The notes beneath the pieces were generated by a model, which was not told the DNA's origin, searched no databases, and worked only from the letters and a program-made list of their open reading frames with translations. A stretch of DNA of 64,000 nucleotides, from NCBI RefSeq assembly GCF_001952855.1, contig NZ_LPNO01000005.1, positions 1 to 64,000 of the forward strand. Reading direction: 5' to 3'. Within the stretch, counting starts at the first letter, position 1, and each line of letters opens with the position of its first letter. The stretch is from Pseudomonas sp. ATCC PTA-122608. Lineage in GTDB: Bacteria > Pseudomonadota > Gammaproteobacteria > Pseudomonadales > Pseudomonadaceae. The translations under genes were made by a program, and so were the position numbers. Below, in pieces: positions 8,191 through 18,782 of the stretch.

Positions 8191-8592
8191 TCATTGCCCC
8201 CAGCACGCCTTGCGCGTCATGTCAGGCACGGCGCCCGGATTGCTTCGCGCACCGGCACTGGTCAGGCTGAAGGCTGCACAGGGATCGCTCGCCATCACCG
8301 AATCAGCTGCGGGCGTGGCAAGCAGAACGAAATCCTGAGGGTTCAATGCAGGGGTGATTCTATAGCGATCATTGCCGGCGATGACGCCAGTCGCATCAAT
8401 AAAAGTGCCGTTCCTCGCGTAATAACGCTCCAGGTGCTGAGCTTGCTCGGTCAGCAACCCGGCAATTTCGGCGCGATAGACCTTTTTCATATGGTTCGTA
8501 TAGCCGGGATAGGCGACGCCAACCAGAAGGCCGATGATCGCCACGGCGATCAATAATTCGATCAGGGTGAAACCAGTGCAATCCTTGCTCAT
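8191..8592 (-). CDS. pilE: Type IV minor pilin PilE
   Basis: A 133-residue minor pilin. The prepilin leader MSKDCTG is cut before FTLIELLIAVAIIGLL, with Glu at position 5 of the mature protein as the assembly residue. Two cysteines (ASDPC, RKACWG) near the C-terminus can form the usual D-region disulphide. Minor pilins prime assembly of the type IV pilus in the inner membrane. It is the last pilin gene of pilV-pilW-pilX-pilE and follows pilX by 9 bases. In P. aeruginosa pilY1 and pilY2 would stand between these two genes; both are absent. Confidence 0.88.
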   Translation of the reverse strand: MSKDCTGFTLIELLIAVAIIGLLVGVAYPGYTNHMKKVYRAEIAGLLTEQAQHLERYYARNGTFIDATGVIAGNDRYRITPALNPQDFVLLATPAADSVMASDPCAAFSLTSAGARSNPGAVPDMTRKACWGQ

Positions 8593-8601
8593 CCCGCTTA
8601 C

Positions 8602-9129
8602 CTATTGAAGTTGTCGCCACATGATTCGTCGAAAACGCTCACCGGCGCCGCTGCCCACGCGCGCATACACCGTCTCCAGGACGGAACGCGAATGACCGCT
8701 GATTCCCACCGAAGTCACTCGATAGAGGGTGGCTTGGGTCTCTGCCGGAAGGTGAGCCAAGCCCATTCCCGGCCCAAGATTCTGAATACCGTAGACGCCA
8801 TCTTTCATCCCCACCCAAGTGACAGCCGACACAGGGTTCGTCCCAGGCCCTACTACCGAAACCGACTCGGGAGGTGGCGCACACGCAACAGTCGATTGAC
8901 AAGGACGCAAGCCAAAACCAGGTGCCTGCACCACAGACTCTCCAAGCCTGAGGCCGCTTTCAGCCAGCTGAAACGACTGGTTGCGCTGCCGAACGCTGCC
9001 GGTCATTTTTTCTTGCGAGATTGCCCCCTGCATCGAAGACAACCCGAGGAGCGCCAACAACAGCAGGAATACCAGGCTGATCAGCAAAACCATACCGGCC
9101 TGCCTCGAACGAGAGCGGTAATAACCCAT
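8602..9129 (-). CDS. pilX: Type IV pilus assembly protein PilX
   Basis: A 175-residue PilX-type minor pilin. The leader ends RQAG, and the mature protein starts MVLLISLVFLLLLALLGL. Position 5 of the mature protein is Ile rather than Glu, as seen in PilX/GspK-like tip subunits. SMQGAISQEKMTGSVRQRN is the conserved segment after the helix. The start at 9129 (MGYYRSR) is preferred over an upstream one at 9168 because it puts the leader at normal length and lies 7 bases past the pilW stop. In P. aeruginosa PilX works with PilY1, which is not encoded nearby. Confidence 0.85.
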   Translation of the reverse strand: MGYYRSRSRQAGMVLLISLVFLLLLALLGLSSMQGAISQEKMTGSVRQRNQSFQLAESGLRLGESVVQAPGFGLRPCQSTVACAPPPESVSVVGPGTNPVSAVTWVGMKDGVYGIQNLGPGMGLAHLPAETQATLYRVTSVGISGHSRSVLETVYARVGSGAGERFRRIMWRQLQ

Positions 9130-9136
9130 GGGCAAG

Positions 9137-9844
9137 CTACTCCAGACGATTACGTAGCGCCGCCACAACGCTGTAGGTCTGGTCTTTCACTCGCCCATTT
9201 GGATCCTGAAGCGTCAGCAGAATCCGCACGCTGCGTATCAGCGACTCATCACCGGGGTTGGGGTCGTATCGGGTGACAATCGTTGAGCCCGCCTTCCCGG
9301 CCACCCCGAAACTGATATCAAAAGCCCCCACGTTATCCACCAGCACTGCCTTGCTCGGGGCTGCCAACGTGCTGAGCTTTAACTGCCCGCCCTCGAAGGT
9401 GTAGGTCAGCTTGCGCAATGGAAAGTGGATCTGCCCGGGCGCTGGTGTCGGTGGGCTTCCCGCGTAGGCGTAGGCAGATCCGGTGCAATCGGAAAGCACT
9501 GTCCAGTCAGGCTTGCTGCCACCCTCTCCGACGTCAGCAGTTACCAGCGTCAGCGACCGGGAGTTGCCGGTGGCACTCCAGCCGATGGGGCGGTCGAACC
9601 CTGCGGGAGCGTTGCTGATTGATGCAGTGGACAGGCAACCAAACATGCCTGCCTGGCGTATTTCCTGAACCAGCTTGCCCAAGACGAACCGTGCATCATC
9701 CTGCAACAGCGAAGCTGCACTTTGGTTGTCACGGGTGGCTCGGGAGCTGAGCGCGATCTGGGTCACACCCATGATCAACAACAATCCTAGCGCCAACGCC
9801 AGCAACAGCTCCACCAGGCTAAAACCGCGAGCGGGGCCGCTCAT
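9137..9844 (-). CDS. pilW: Type IV pilus assembly protein PilW
   Basis: A 235-residue PilW-type minor pilin. The leader MSGPARG precedes FSLVELLLALALGLLL with Glu at mature position 5. The family's DARFVLGKLVQEIRQAGMFGC block follows. The C-terminal region (VRSVRILLTLQD) resembles GspJ/PilW folds. It overlaps the pilV stop by four bases (ATGA), so translation is coupled. Confidence 0.88.
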   Translation of the reverse strand: MSGPARGFSLVELLLALALGLLLIMGVTQIALSSRATRDNQSAASLLQDDARFVLGKLVQEIRQAGMFGCLSTASISNAPAGFDRPIGWSATGNSRSLTLVTADVGEGGSKPDWTVLSDCTGSAYAYAGSPPTPAPGQIHFPLRKLTYTFEGGQLKLSTLAAPSKAVLVDNVGAFDISFGVAGKAGSTIVTRYDPNPGDESLIRSVRILLTLQDPNGRVKDQTYSVVAALRNRLE

Positions 9845-10329
9845 GGCAACCCCCTCGGGTCAACAGCAACCCGGCTGGTCAGGGTGAACGTTTCCCGGGC
9901 GCCTTGAGCCTTCGCCCCACGGGAGTCATCCCAACTGATGCTGATGGTCACCTCTCGCTGATTGACCGCAACCGAACCCTTGGCGCTCTCCCCCGCAAAT
10001 CCCGCGATGTTGGCTTCGAAATCGTGCAGGTCCAGATCACGGACACTCGCGACCGAAGTGCTGGAGGGCGCGCGCTCGCTCTGCCCCCATGAGTAATCAG
10101 CGCCCGAGTTGGCGCGGATGCGGTCAAGCATGTCGTACGCAATAAAACTGGCCTGGCTGGTCATCCTGGAACTGTCGGTGTACTTCAAGGCATTGAGCTG
10201 AATCACCGCAGCCCCCAGCAGGCCGACGGCGAGGATCAACACAGATACCAGGACCTCGATCAGGGTCATCCCGGCCTGGGTCAATTGAGGGTGATTCGTT
10301 ACGGGGAAAGCGATCATTACCATCGTCAT
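9841..10329 (-). CDS. pilV: Type IV pilus minor pilin PilV
   Basis: A 162-residue protein (from the first ATG) of the PilV family. The prepilin site is QAG before MTLIEVLVSVLILAVGLLG, with Glu at mature position 5. RIRANSGADY and the C-terminal ISWDD...RETFTLTSRV are typical of PilV. Three in-frame ATGs lie within 12 bases and none has a clear ribosome site, so the true start may be at 10317. It is the first gene of the pilin operon and is divergent from the fimT-like gene. Confidence 0.85.
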   Translation of the reverse strand: MTMVMIAFPVTNHPQLTQAGMTLIEVLVSVLILAVGLLGAAVIQLNALKYTDSSRMTSQASFIAYDMLDRIRANSGADYSWGQSERAPSSTSVASVRDLDLHDFEANIAGFAGESAKGSVAVNQREVTISISWDDSRGAKAQGARETFTLTSRVAVDPRGLP

Positions 10330-10536
10330 CCATGTCGAAGGTCATCAAAAAGCAGCGGAAAATCTGCCGTGCGATGCAAGACTAGCGCCGGTCTTGCCTG
10401 AGCGCTGCACCCCGGAACAAAGCGAAATACTTTGGACAGGATGGCCATCATTCGCCACGCCGGACTGGCCGCTATAACTAAGTCTGCCATTCGGCATCCA
10501 CTGAAAAAGCACACCGCGTCCACGGAGGGACGGCAC

Positions 10537-11118
10537 ATGAAACAACGAGGTTTCTCTCTGATTGAGCTAGTTCTGGGTCTGTTCCTGAGCGGCATCCTGG
10601 CCAATCTGGCAGTGCCGAGTCTCAAGGGGCTGCTTGAATCGCAACGTCGCCAGAGCGCCGCAGAATCACTCGCCGGCGGGGTGCGTTACGCCCGCACGGA
10701 AGCCATCGCGCGTAATCGCACGGTGGTTATCCATGCACTGGAGGATGACTGGAGCCGGGGATGGAGGGTGGTACTGGACCTGAACGGCCGCGGCCATCTG
10801 GACGACAAAAACCCGGTGCTGCTGGAGCGCCAGGACAGTGGCCAGATACCCATTGTGGGCAATACGCCAGTGCGAACCCAGATACGCTTCAGCGGCTTGG
10901 GCGAACCGCTGCTGTCAGCAGGGGCTTTCAGCGCCGGCACCGTTCACGTGTGCGCGACGGACCAGCAACTGAGCCTGTATCAAGTAGTGCTGGCCGCCAG
11001 CGGGCGCATTAGCCTGCGCAGTAACAAAACCGAGCAGGCGCTGTGCCGGGGCTATGCCGGCACCTTGGGACTCAGAGCAGCGAGCGAACCCGCAGCTCCT
11101 TGGGCATGGAGAAAGTGA
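10537..11118 (+). CDS. fimT: GspH/FimT-family pseudopilin
   Basis: A 193-residue pseudopilin with leader MKQRG and mature start [24 protein letters not shown] (Glu at +5). The GspH/FimT block [21 protein letters not shown] follows. A good ribosome site (GGAGGG) precedes the ATG at 10537. The frame is open to 10432 but nothing supports an earlier start. Its last 47 bases overlap the 3' end of convergent ispH. It could be fimT or fimU; only one such gene is present here. Confidence 0.8.
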   Translation: MKQRGFSLIELVLGLFLSGILANLAVPSLKGLLESQRRQSAAESLAGGVRYARTEAIARNRTVVIHALEDDWSRGWRVVLDLNGRGHLDDKNPVLLERQDSGQIPIVGNTPVRTQIRFSGLGEPLLSAGAFSAGTVHVCATDQQLSLYQVVLAASGRISLRSNKTEQALCRGYAGTLGLRAASEPAAPWAWRK

Positions 11119-12019
11119 TGTTCTCTTCACGGCCCGCCAGCTCATCAGCGCCTGTGGCGCCCCAGGCCTGCAGTTGCTGAATAACGCCGCGAACCAGCAC
11201 TTCCGGGGCCGAGGCACCCGCCGTGATGCCGATGCGCTCGACGCCATCGAACCAGCTGCGCTGCATGTCTTCGGCACCATCGATCAAATAGGCCGGAGTG
11301 GCCATGCGCTCGGCCAGTTCACGCAAACGGTTGGAGTTGGAGCTGTTAGGGCTACCCACCACCAGCACCACGTCGCATTCGTCGGCCAATTGCTTGACCG
11401 CATCCTGACGGTTTTGCGTGGCGTAGCAGATGTCGTCCTTGCGTGGCCCGCCAATCGCGGGGAAGCGCGTACGCAACGCATCGATGACGCGGCTGGTGTC
11501 GTCCATGGACAGGGTGGTCTGGGTAACGAAGGCCAGCTTTTCAGGGTTGTGCACCTGCAACGCGGCGACGTCTTTTTCGTCTTCTACCAGGTAGATCGCG
11601 CCGCCATTGCTGGCGTCGTACTGGCCCATGGTGCCTTCGACTTCCGGGTGACCGGCGTGGCCAATCAGGATGCATTCACGACCATCACGGCTGTAGCGCG
11701 CGACCTCGATGTGCACCTTGGTCACCAGCGGGCAGGTGGCGTCGAACACTTTCAGGCCACGGCCTGCTGCTTCAGTGCGCACGGCCTGGGAAACGCCGTG
11801 GGCGCTGAAGATAACGATAACGTCGTCCGGCACCTGGTCAAGTTCTTCAACGAAGATGGCCCCGCGGCTGCGCAGGTCTTCGACCACGAATTTGTTGTGG
11901 ACGACTTCATGGCGCACGTAAATCGGCGGCCCGAAGACTTCCAGGGCGCGGTTGACGATTTCAATCGCCCGGTCCACGCCGGCGCAGAAGCCACGGGGGT
12001 TGGCGAGTTTGATTTGCAT
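11072..12019 (-). CDS. ispH: 4-hydroxy-3-methylbut-2-enyl diphosphate reductase IspH (LytB)
   Basis: IspH makes IPP and DMAPP from HMBPP, the last step of the MEP isoprenoid pathway. The 315-residue protein has the three iron-sulphur cysteines in their known contexts: [12 protein letters not shown] (Cys12), [11 protein letters not shown] and [11 protein letters not shown]. The frame continues upstream to 12118 into a REP, but [11 protein letters not shown] is the standard N-terminus. It is the last gene of the ileS-lspA-fkpB-ispH group, separated from fkpB by a nested REP array. Confidence 0.97.
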   Translation of the reverse strand: MQIKLANPRGFCAGVDRAIEIVNRALEVFGPPIYVRHEVVHNKFVVEDLRSRGAIFVEELDQVPDDVIVIFSAHGVSQAVRTEAAGRGLKVFDATCPLVTKVHIEVARYSRDGRECILIGHAGHPEVEGTMGQYDASNGGAIYLVEDEKDVAALQVHNPEKLAFVTQTTLSMDDTSRVIDALRTRFPAIGGPRKDDICYATQNRQDAVKQLADECDVVLVVGSPNSSNSNRLRELAERMATPAYLIDGAEDMQRSWFDGVERIGITAGASAPEVLVRGVIQQLQAWGATGADELAGREENITFSMPKELRVRSLL

Positions 12020-12042
12020 GCTGTGCCTCGTGTCTTGCCCTG

Positions 12043-12201
12043 AGGAGCGAGCTTGTGTGGCGAGGGAGCTTGCTCCCGCTGGGCTGCGAAGCAGCCCCAA
12101 CCTGGGCAATCGAGACACATCAGGTGTATCTCGATGAACAGTTTGGGAGTGCTACGCACTCCAACGGGAGCAAGCTCCCTCGCCACAACAAGCTCGCTCC
12201 T
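12043..12201. repeat. Nested REP array between fkpB and ispH
   Basis: A type 2 REP pair (GGCGAGGGAGCTTGCTCCC class) spans about 12056-12187. It is flanked by the two halves of a type 1 REP: 12043-12056 and 12188-12201 form a perfect 14-bp inverted repeat (AGGAGCGAGCTTGT). One repeat family thus appears nested inside another. Confidence 0.8.
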
Positions 12202-12222
12202 ACAGTAGGCCGATTTCGTTAG

Positions 12223-12675
12223 TTACAGCGCTTTAACGTCGATGATTTCGACATCAAAGGTCAAGGTTTTCCCGGCCAACGGGTGGTTGAAGTCGATGGT
12301 CACTTGCGCGTCATCAAAAGCTTTCACCACACCCGGCAGTTCGGTGTTCGCCGCATCATTGAAGATCACCAGCAAGCCTTCCGACAGTTCCATGTCCTGG
12401 AACTGCGAACGCGGGATGATCTGTACGTTTTGCGGGTTGGGCTGGCCAAAGGCGTTTTCCGGCAGGATCTGCAGGTTGCGCTTGTCGCCGGCCTTGAAGC
12501 CGAACAGTGCCGCTTCGAAACCCGGCAGCAGGTTGCCGTCGCCGACCTTAAAGGTCGCCGGGGCCTTGTCGAACGTGCTGTCGACCGTGTCGCCATTCTC
12601 CAGGCGCAATGCGAAATGCAAGGTGACTTCCGTGTTCTGGCCGATGCGTTGCTCAGCCAATACCTGTTCAGTCAT
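12223..12675 (-). CDS. fkpB: FKBP-type peptidyl-prolyl isomerase FkpB (SlpA-like)
   Basis: A 150-residue FKBP of the SlpA/FkpB class, a cytoplasmic prolyl isomerase and chaperone. VTLHFALRLENGDTVDSTF and GDGNLLPGFEAALFG are the FKBP core, with an insert-in-flap segment around FGQPNPQNVQIIPRSQF. FDVEIIDVKAL closes the fold. The start at 12675 overlaps the lspA stop by eight bases, and the lspA-fkpB-ispH order is widely conserved in proteobacteria. Confidence 0.93.
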   Translation of the reverse strand: MTEQVLAEQRIGQNTEVTLHFALRLENGDTVDSTFDKAPATFKVGDGNLLPGFEAALFGFKAGDKRNLQILPENAFGQPNPQNVQIIPRSQFQDMELSEGLLVIFNDAANTELPGVVKAFDDAQVTIDFNHPLAGKTLTFDVEIIDVKAL

Positions 12676-13177
12676 GAACGGTCTCTCCGGTTTTCTTACT
12701 TTTGAACATATCCAACGCCAGCATGATTGCACCGACGGTGATGGCGCTGTCGGCAAAGTTGAACGCCGGGAAGTACCAGCGGTTCTGCCAATGCACCAGA
12801 ATAAAGTCGATCACATGGCCCAGGGCAATGCGGTCGTACAAGTTGCCCAATGCACCACCGAGCACCAGGGCAAGTGCCACGGCCAGCCAGGTGTCATCGC
12901 GCCCCAGGCGTTTGAGCCAGACCACCAGCACGGCACTGACCACCACGGCGATCAGGGCAAACAGCCAGCGCTGCCAGCCGGAGCTGTCAGCCAGGAAGCT
13001 GAACGCAGCACCGGTGTTATAGGCCAGGGTCCAGCTGAAGTAGTCGGGAATCACCACGATCTGCTGGTACATCTCCAGGGCGCCTTCGAAGTGAGCCTTG
13101 CTGAGCTGGTCAATGACCAGCACCAGCACGCTCAATACGAGCAAGCCCAGGCGTCCAAAACGACTGGCTTCAGGCAT
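12668..13177 (-). CDS. lspA: Prolipoprotein signal peptidase LspA
   Basis: LspA is the inner-membrane aspartyl protease that removes signal peptides from lipidated prolipoproteins. The 169-residue protein has four hydrophobic segments and the conserved blocks [29 protein letters not shown] and [11 protein letters not shown]; the last two carry the catalytic aspartates. It overlaps ileS by eight bases at its start and fkpB by eight at its end, so the operon is tightly coupled. Confidence 0.97.
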   Translation of the reverse strand: MPEASRFGRLGLLVLSVLVLVIDQLSKAHFEGALEMYQQIVVIPDYFSWTLAYNTGAAFSFLADSSGWQRWLFALIAVVVSAVLVVWLKRLGRDDTWLAVALALVLGGALGNLYDRIALGHVIDFILVHWQNRWYFPAFNFADSAITVGAIMLALDMFKSKKTGETVHD

Positions 13178-16001
13178 AGTGACGGACCTCGCCAGCGCCA
13201 GAGATGTTGTCGACGCAACGACCGCAGATTTCCGGATGCTCAGGGTTCACGCCGACATCTTCACGGCAGTGCCAGCAACGGGCGCACTTGGCGAAGGACG
13301 ACTTGACCACTTTGAGCTTGAGGCCCGGGACTTCGGTCGCGACGGCATCCGCAGGTGCCTGGGCAAACGGCGCCAGGCTGGCGGTCGAGGTGATCAAGAC
13401 GAAGCGCAGTTCGTTGCTCAGCTTCGCCAGGTCAGCGGTCAGGCCTTCCTCGGCAAACAGCGTGACTTCGGCCTGCAAGTTGCCGCCAACGGCCTTCGCC
13501 GCGCGCTGCACTTCCAGTTCCTTGTTCACGGCAACCTTGACGGCCATCACGCCTTCCCAGTACTCGCGGCCCAGCTCGAAGTCGGCCGGCAATTCGGTCA
13601 GGCCTTCGTACCAGGTGTTGAGCATGACGGACTCGTTACGCTCGCCCGGCAGGTATTCCCAGAACTCGTCGGCGGTGAAAGCCAGGATCGGGGCGATCCA
13701 GCGCACCAGCGCTTCAGAGATATGGTACAGCGCGGTCTGCGCCGAACGGCGGGCCTTGCTGTTGGCACCGGTGGTGTACTGGCGGTCCTTGATGATGTCG
13801 AGGTAGAAACCACCCAGCTCCTGCACGCAGAAGTTGTGGATCTTCGAATAGACGTTCCAGAAGCGGTATTCACCGTAGTGCTCTTGCAGCTCGCGCTGCA
13901 GCAACAGGGTACGGTCCACGGCCCAACGGTCCAGGGCGAGCATTTCCTCGGCCGGCAGGATGTCGGTGGCGGGGTTGAAACCGGTCAGGTTCGATAGCAT
14001 GAAGCGTGCGGTATTACGGATCCGGCGGTAGGCATCGGCACTGCGCTGCAGGATCTGCTCGGACACGGCCATCTCGCCCGAATAATCGGTAGAGGCAACC
14101 CACAGGCGCATGATGTCCGCGCCCAGGGTGTCGTTGACCTTTTGCGGCGCGATCACGTTGCCCAGGGACTTGGACATCTTGCGACCGTTCTCGTCGACAG
14201 TGAAGCCGTGGGTCAGCAGCTCGCGGTACGGGGCGTGATCGTCGATCGCGCAGCCGGTCAGCAACGAGGAGTGGAACCAGCCACGGTGTTGGTCGGAACC
14301 TTCCAGGTACAGATCGGCACGCGGGCCAGTCTCGTGACCCATCGGGTGCGAACCGCGCAATACATGCCAGTGAGTGGTACCGGAGTCGAACCAGACGTCC
14401 AGGGTGTCGCTGATCTTGTCGTACAGCGGCGCTTCTTCGCCCAGCAGCTCGGCGGCGTCCAGCTTGAACCAGGCTTCGATGCCTTCTTGCTCAACACGCT
14501 GGGCAACCACTTCCATCAGTTCGACGGTACGTGGGTGCAGCTCGCCGCTTTCCTTGTTCAGGAAGAACGGGATCGGTACGCCCCAGTTGCGCTGGCGGGA
14601 GATGCACCAGTCCGGACGGTTGGCGATCATCGAGTGCAGGCGCGCCTGACCCCAGGCCGGAACGAACTTGGTGTCTTCGATCGCCTTGATCGCGCGGTTA
14701 CGCAGGGTGTCGCCGCTGGTCGGCTCTTTGTCCATGCCGATAAACCACTGCGCGGTGGCGCGGTAGATCAGCGGGGTCTTGTGACGCCAGCAGTGCATGT
14801 AGCTGTGGGTGATGGTTTCGGTGTGCAGCAGCGCACCGACTTCAGCCAGCTTGTCGACGATCGCCGGGTTGGCCTTGAAGATGAACTGGCCACCGAAGAA
14901 TTCCAGGGACGGCGCGTACACGCCGTTGCTTTGCACTGGGTTGATGATGTCGTCGTTGACCAGGCCGTACTGCTTGCAGATCACGAAGTCGTCTACACCA
15001 TAGGCAGGCGAGCAGTGAACCACGCCGGTGCCGGCGCCCAGTTCAACGTACTCGGCCAGGTAGATTGGCGACAGGCGGTCGTAGAACGGGTGACGGAAGT
15101 TGATCAGCTCCAGCGCGGAGCCGGTGGTGGTCGCGATTACCGAGCCTTGCAGGTTGTAGCGGGCAAGGCACGCCTCGACCAGCTCTTCAGCCAGCACCAG
15201 CAGCTTGTCACCGACGTCCACCAGGGCGTAGGTGAATTCCGGGTGCACGTTCAGCGCCTGGTTGGCCGGGATGGTCCACGGGGTGGTGGTCCAGATCACG
15301 ATGGAGGCTGGCTTGGCCAGGCTCGCGAGACCGAAGGCTTCAGCCAGTTTGGCTTCGTCGGCGATCGGGAAGGCGACGTCGATGGTCGAGGACTTTTTGT
15401 CTTCGTACTCGACTTCTGCTTCAGCCAGGGCCGAGCCGCAATCGAAGCACCAGTTCACGGGCTTGAGGCCCTTGAACACGAAACCGCCCTTGACGATTTC
15501 GGCCAAGGCGCGGATTTCACCGGCCTCGTTCTTGAAGTCCATGGTCTTGTAAGGGTTGGCCCAGTCGCCCAATACACCCAGGCGGATGAATTCGGACTTC
15601 TGCCCTTCGATCTGCTCGGTGGCGTAGGCACGGCACAGTTCGCGGGTTTTATCCGCGCCCAGGTTCTTGCCGTAGGTCACTTCGACTTTGTGTTCGATCG
15701 GCAGGCCGTGGCAGTCCCAGCCCGGGACATAAGGCGCGTCGAAACCCGAAAGGGTTTTCGAGCGGATGATCATGTCTTTGAGAATCTTGTTCAGTGCGTG
15801 ACCGATGTGAATCGTGCCGTTGGCATAAGGAGGGCCGTCGTGCAGGACGAATTTCGGACGATCCTTGCCAATCTCGCGCAACTTTCCGTACAGGCCAATA
15901 CTGTCCCAGCGCTGCAGGATCTGCGGTTCGCGCTGTGGCAGGCCGGCCTTCATTGGGAAGGCGGTGTCCGGAAGGTTTAGCGTGGCTTTATAGTCGGTCA
16001 T
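13170..16001 (-). CDS. ileS: Isoleucyl-tRNA synthetase
   Basis: IleS charges tRNA-Ile. The 943-residue class I synthetase has the HIGH motif in [17 protein letters not shown], the CP1 editing domain ([13 protein letters not shown]) and the KMSKS motif in [17 protein letters not shown]-terminal zinc site is visible (CARCWHC...CGRC). Length matches the bacterial type-1 enzyme. It follows ribF by 13 bases and overlaps lspA, forming ribF-ileS-lspA-fkpB-ispH. Confidence 0.98.
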   Translation of the reverse strand: MTDYKATLNLPDTAFPMKAGLPQREPQILQRWDSIGLYGKLREIGKDRPKFVLHDGPPYANGTIHIGHALNKILKDMIIRSKTLSGFDAPYVPGWDCHGLPIEHKVEVTYGKNLGADKTRELCRAYATEQIEGQKSEFIRLGVLGDWANPYKTMDFKNEAGEIRALAEIVKGGFVFKGLKPVNWCFDCGSALAEAEVEYEDKKSSTIDVAFPIADEAKLAEAFGLASLAKPASIVIWTTTPWTIPANQALNVHPEFTYALVDVGDKLLVLAEELVEACLARYNLQGSVIATTTGSALELINFRHPFYDRLSPIYLAEYVELGAGTGVVHCSPAYGVDDFVICKQYGLVNDDIINPVQSNGVYAPSLEFFGGQFIFKANPAIVDKLAEVGALLHTETITHSYMHCWRHKTPLIYRATAQWFIGMDKEPTSGDTLRNRAIKAIEDTKFVPAWGQARLHSMIANRPDWCISRQRNWGVPIPFFLNKESGELHPRTVELMEVVAQRVEQEGIEAWFKLDAAELLGEEAPLYDKISDTLDVWFDSGTTHWHVLRGSHPMGHETGPRADLYLEGSDQHRGWFHSSLLTGCAIDDHAPYRELLTHGFTVDENGRKMSKSLGNVIAPQKVNDTLGADIMRLWVASTDYSGEMAVSEQILQRSADAYRRIRNTARFMLSNLTGFNPATDILPAEEMLALDRWAVDRTLLLQRELQEHYGEYRFWNVYSKIHNFCVQELGGFYLDIIKDRQYTTGANSKARRSAQTALYHISEALVRWIAPILAFTADEFWEYLPGERNESVMLNTWYEGLTELPADFELGREYWEGVMAVKVAVNKELEVQRAAKAVGGNLQAEVTLFAEEGLTADLAKLSNELRFVLITSTASLAPFAQAPADAVATEVPGLKLKVVKSSFAKCARCWHCREDVGVNPEHPEICGRCVDNISGAGEVRHYA

Positions 16002-16014
16002 TTAAGGCTCTTCA

Positions 16015-16953
16015 TTAGCGATGGGCGCTAGGTGCGGCTAGTGCACGGGCGGCGGCGACATCCGCATTGATCGCCGTTTTCAACGCCTCCAGGGAGGCGA
16101 AACGCTGCTCTTCACGCAGCTTTTGGTGGAAAGCCACCGTCAAACGCCGGTCATACAAATCACCGGCAAAATCCAAAAGGTGAACTTCCAGGTGGGCTTT
16201 GCCATCACCTGCAACCGTGGGCCTGACGCCTATGTTGGCGACTCCGGGCCACGATTGGCCGTCGATGTCGACACTCACCAGGTAAACCCCGGTCAGTGGC
16301 ACACGACGGCGCTTGAGCTGCACGTTGGCGGTTGGCGTGCCCAGTTGGCGCGCCAGCTTCTGGCCGTGCAGCACCCGCCCGGCAATCCGGAACGGGCGAC
16401 CGAGCAAGCGCTCGGCCAAGGCGAAGTCGGCAGCGGCCAAGGCGTTACGCACCTGGGTACTGCTCACGCGCAGGCCGTCCAGTTCGACGGTTTGCGCGGC
16501 TTCGACGGTAAAACCCTGGGTGACGCCGGCCTGTTGCAGGAAATCGAAATCCCCTACCCGGTCGCAACCGAAACGGAAGTCGTCGCCGACCTCCAGGTGC
16601 TGCACGCCCAGGCCGTCCACCAGGATACGGTCGACGAACTCGGCGGCGCTGAGGCTGCGCAAACGCTGGTTGAAAGCCAGGCAGAGGACGCGGTCCACGC
16701 CTTCTTCAGCCAGCAGTTGCAGCTTGTCCCGCAGACGGGCCAGACGCGCCGGCGCCGTCTCCGGGGTAAAGAATTCGCGCGGCTGTGGTTCAAAAATCAC
16801 CACACAGCTGGGCACGCCCAACTCAACCGCACGCTCACGCAGGCGGGCCAGGATAGCCTGGTGGCCACGGTGAACACCGTCAAAGTTGCCAATAGTGGCG
16901 ACGCAGCCCCGATGCTGGGGGCGCAGGTTGTGGAGACCTCGAACCAGCTGCAT
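16015..16953 (-). CDS. ribF: Bifunctional riboflavin kinase / FAD synthetase RibF
   Basis: RibF phosphorylates riboflavin to FMN and adenylates FMN to FAD. The 312-residue protein has an N-terminal nucleotidyltransferase domain with GNFDGVHRGHQAIL (HxGH-type motif). The C-terminal flavokinase domain shows GRVLHGQKLARQLGTPTANV and GVYLVSVDIDGQSWPGVANIG. The frame is open up to 17049, but MQLVRGLHNLRP at 16953 is the family N-terminus. It is transcribed with ileS downstream; murJ lies 118 bases upstream on the same strand. Confidence 0.96.
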   Translation of the reverse strand: MQLVRGLHNLRPQHRGCVATIGNFDGVHRGHQAILARLRERAVELGVPSCVVIFEPQPREFFTPETAPARLARLRDKLQLLAEEGVDRVLCLAFNQRLRSLSAAEFVDRILVDGLGVQHLEVGDDFRFGCDRVGDFDFLQQAGVTQGFTVEAAQTVELDGLRVSSTQVRNALAAADFALAERLLGRPFRIAGRVLHGQKLARQLGTPTANVQLKRRRVPLTGVYLVSVDIDGQSWPGVANIGVRPTVAGDGKAHLEVHLLDFAGDLYDRRLTVAFHQKLREEQRFASLEALKTAINADVAAARALAAPSAHR

Positions 16954-17071
16954 AACGCGCTTCTTGCTCATAAAGTGGTCGATTATAACCACACCCAGCC
17001 CCGGACGACAGGCAACAGCGCAGGCCATTTGCGCGAATCGATAAAACAACCGTCTTATCGACGAAAAGTCT

Positions 17072-18610
17072 CTAGCTCAGCGACTTGCGATTGAAATCCC
17101 GCAAGCGGAAGCCCATCAGCAGCAACATGCCGAAGTACACCACCACGCCAGCCACTACCAACGCACCAAGGCGCATGAAGCGCTCCAGCATATGGCCCTG
17201 ATCCCAGGCAGGCATAAAGTGCATCAGCCCCAGCAACACCGCAGACATCATCGCCACCGCCACAAGCAACTTGAGCGCGAACATGCCCCAGCCCGGCTGC
17301 GGCTGGAACATTTTCTGTTTACGCAGTTGATAGAACAGCAGGCCGGCGTTGATGCAGGCGCCGACACTAATGGCCAACGCCAGGCCGGCATGAGCCAGCG
17401 GGCCGATAAACACCAGGTTGAGCAGTTGCGTGACCACCAGGGTGAAGATCGCAATCTTCACCGGGGTACGGATGTTTTGCTGGGCATAAAAGCCGGGCGC
17501 CAGGACCTTGATCACGATAATGCCCAGCAGCCCGACGGAATAGGCGATCAGCGCACGCTGGGTCATCGAGGCATCAAACGCACTGAACTGGCCGTACTGA
17601 AACAGAGAAACGGTCAATGGCTCCGCCAGGATCCCCAGCGCCAGGGAGCACGGCAATACCAGGACGAAGCACAGGCGCAGCCCCCAATCGAGGATTCGCG
17701 AGTATTCGTGACGGTCCTTGCTGGCGTATGTGCGGGACAGCGTCGGCAGCAGGATGGTGCCGAGCGCCACGCCCAGCACGCCGGACGGCAACTCCATCAG
17801 ACGGTCGGCGTAGTACATCCACGATACGGAGCCCGAGACCAGCAACGAGGCAAAGGCGGTATTGATGATCAGCGAGATCTGGCTGACGGAAACCCCGAGG
17901 ATTGCCGGCAGCATGTTGCGCATAACGCGCCACACGCCGGTGTCCTTGAGGTTCAGGCGCGGCAGCACGAGCATACCGATCTTCTTCAGGTGCGGCAGTT
18001 GGTACAGCAGTTGTGCCAGGCCACCGGCCAACACCGCCCAGCCTAAAGCCATCACGGGCGGATCGAAGTACGGCGTCAGGAACAGCGCAAAAATAATCAT
18101 GCTGACGTTAAGCAGGGTCGGCACGAAGGCCGGCACCGAGAAGCGGTTCCAGGTATTGAGGATCGCCCCGGCCAGGGACGACAGGGAAATCAGCAATATA
18201 TAAGGAAAGGTCACCCGCAACAGATCAGTGGTCAGGGCGAATTTTTCGGGCGTATTGGCAAAACCGGGGGCCGTGGCCCAGATCACCCAGGGCGCGGCGA
18301 GCATCCCGGCGATCGTCACCAACGTCAGCACCAACGTCAGCAAGCCCGACACATAGGCAATAAAGGTGCGGGTCGCCTCCTCGCCTTGCTGGGCCTTGTA
18401 TTCCGCCAAAATCGGTACGAAAGCCTGGGAAAAAGCCCCTTCGGCGAAGATCCGCCGCAGCAGGTTGGGCAGTTTAAAGGCTATAAAGAAGGCATCCGTG
18501 GCCATGCTGGCGCCAAAAATACGTGCCAGCAGCGTGTCACGTACAAACCCTAGAACCCGGGAAATCATCGTGATAGAGCTGACGGCGGCCAACGATTTGA
18601 GCAGATTCAT
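17072..18610 (-). CDS. murJ: Lipid II flippase MurJ
   Basis: MurJ exports lipid II across the inner membrane for peptidoglycan synthesis. The 512-residue protein is hydrophobic along its whole length, consistent with the 14 membrane segments of the MOP-superfamily flippase. The N-terminus [33 protein letters not shown], with RDTLLAR, and the segment [18 protein letters not shown] match MviN/MurJ. It is divergent from rpsT and upstream of ribF on the same strand. Confidence 0.96.
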   Translation of the reverse strand: MNLLKSLAAVSSITMISRVLGFVRDTLLARIFGASMATDAFFIAFKLPNLLRRIFAEGAFSQAFVPILAEYKAQQGEEATRTFIAYVSGLLTLVLTLVTIAGMLAAPWVIWATAPGFANTPEKFALTTDLLRVTFPYILLISLSSLAGAILNTWNRFSVPAFVPTLLNVSMIIFALFLTPYFDPPVMALGWAVLAGGLAQLLYQLPHLKKIGMLVLPRLNLKDTGVWRVMRNMLPAILGVSVSQISLIINTAFASLLVSGSVSWMYYADRLMELPSGVLGVALGTILLPTLSRTYASKDRHEYSRILDWGLRLCFVLVLPCSLALGILAEPLTVSLFQYGQFSAFDASMTQRALIAYSVGLLGIIVIKVLAPGFYAQQNIRTPVKIAIFTLVVTQLLNLVFIGPLAHAGLALAISVGACINAGLLFYQLRKQKMFQPQPGWGMFALKLLVAVAMMSAVLLGLMHFMPAWDQGHMLERFMRLGALVVAGVVVYFGMLLLMGFRLRDFNRKSLS

Positions 18611-18782
18611 TGAAAGAGTTTTTGCCTATAGATAAAGAGCAGGCGAACAAACGGCCCACATATGCGATACTCCGCGCCTGCAACAAGCACAGAGCCAAAG
18701 CTCGCGAGTTTACAGGTCAAGCGCCGGAAATAAATCACCCGCCTCTTAAGATCGACCACTCAGCAGTTCGCATCACCCGCCC

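Noticed and set aside
14142..15980. A 612-codon open frame opposite ileS
   Set aside because: Shadow frame of a certain gene; no family motifs.
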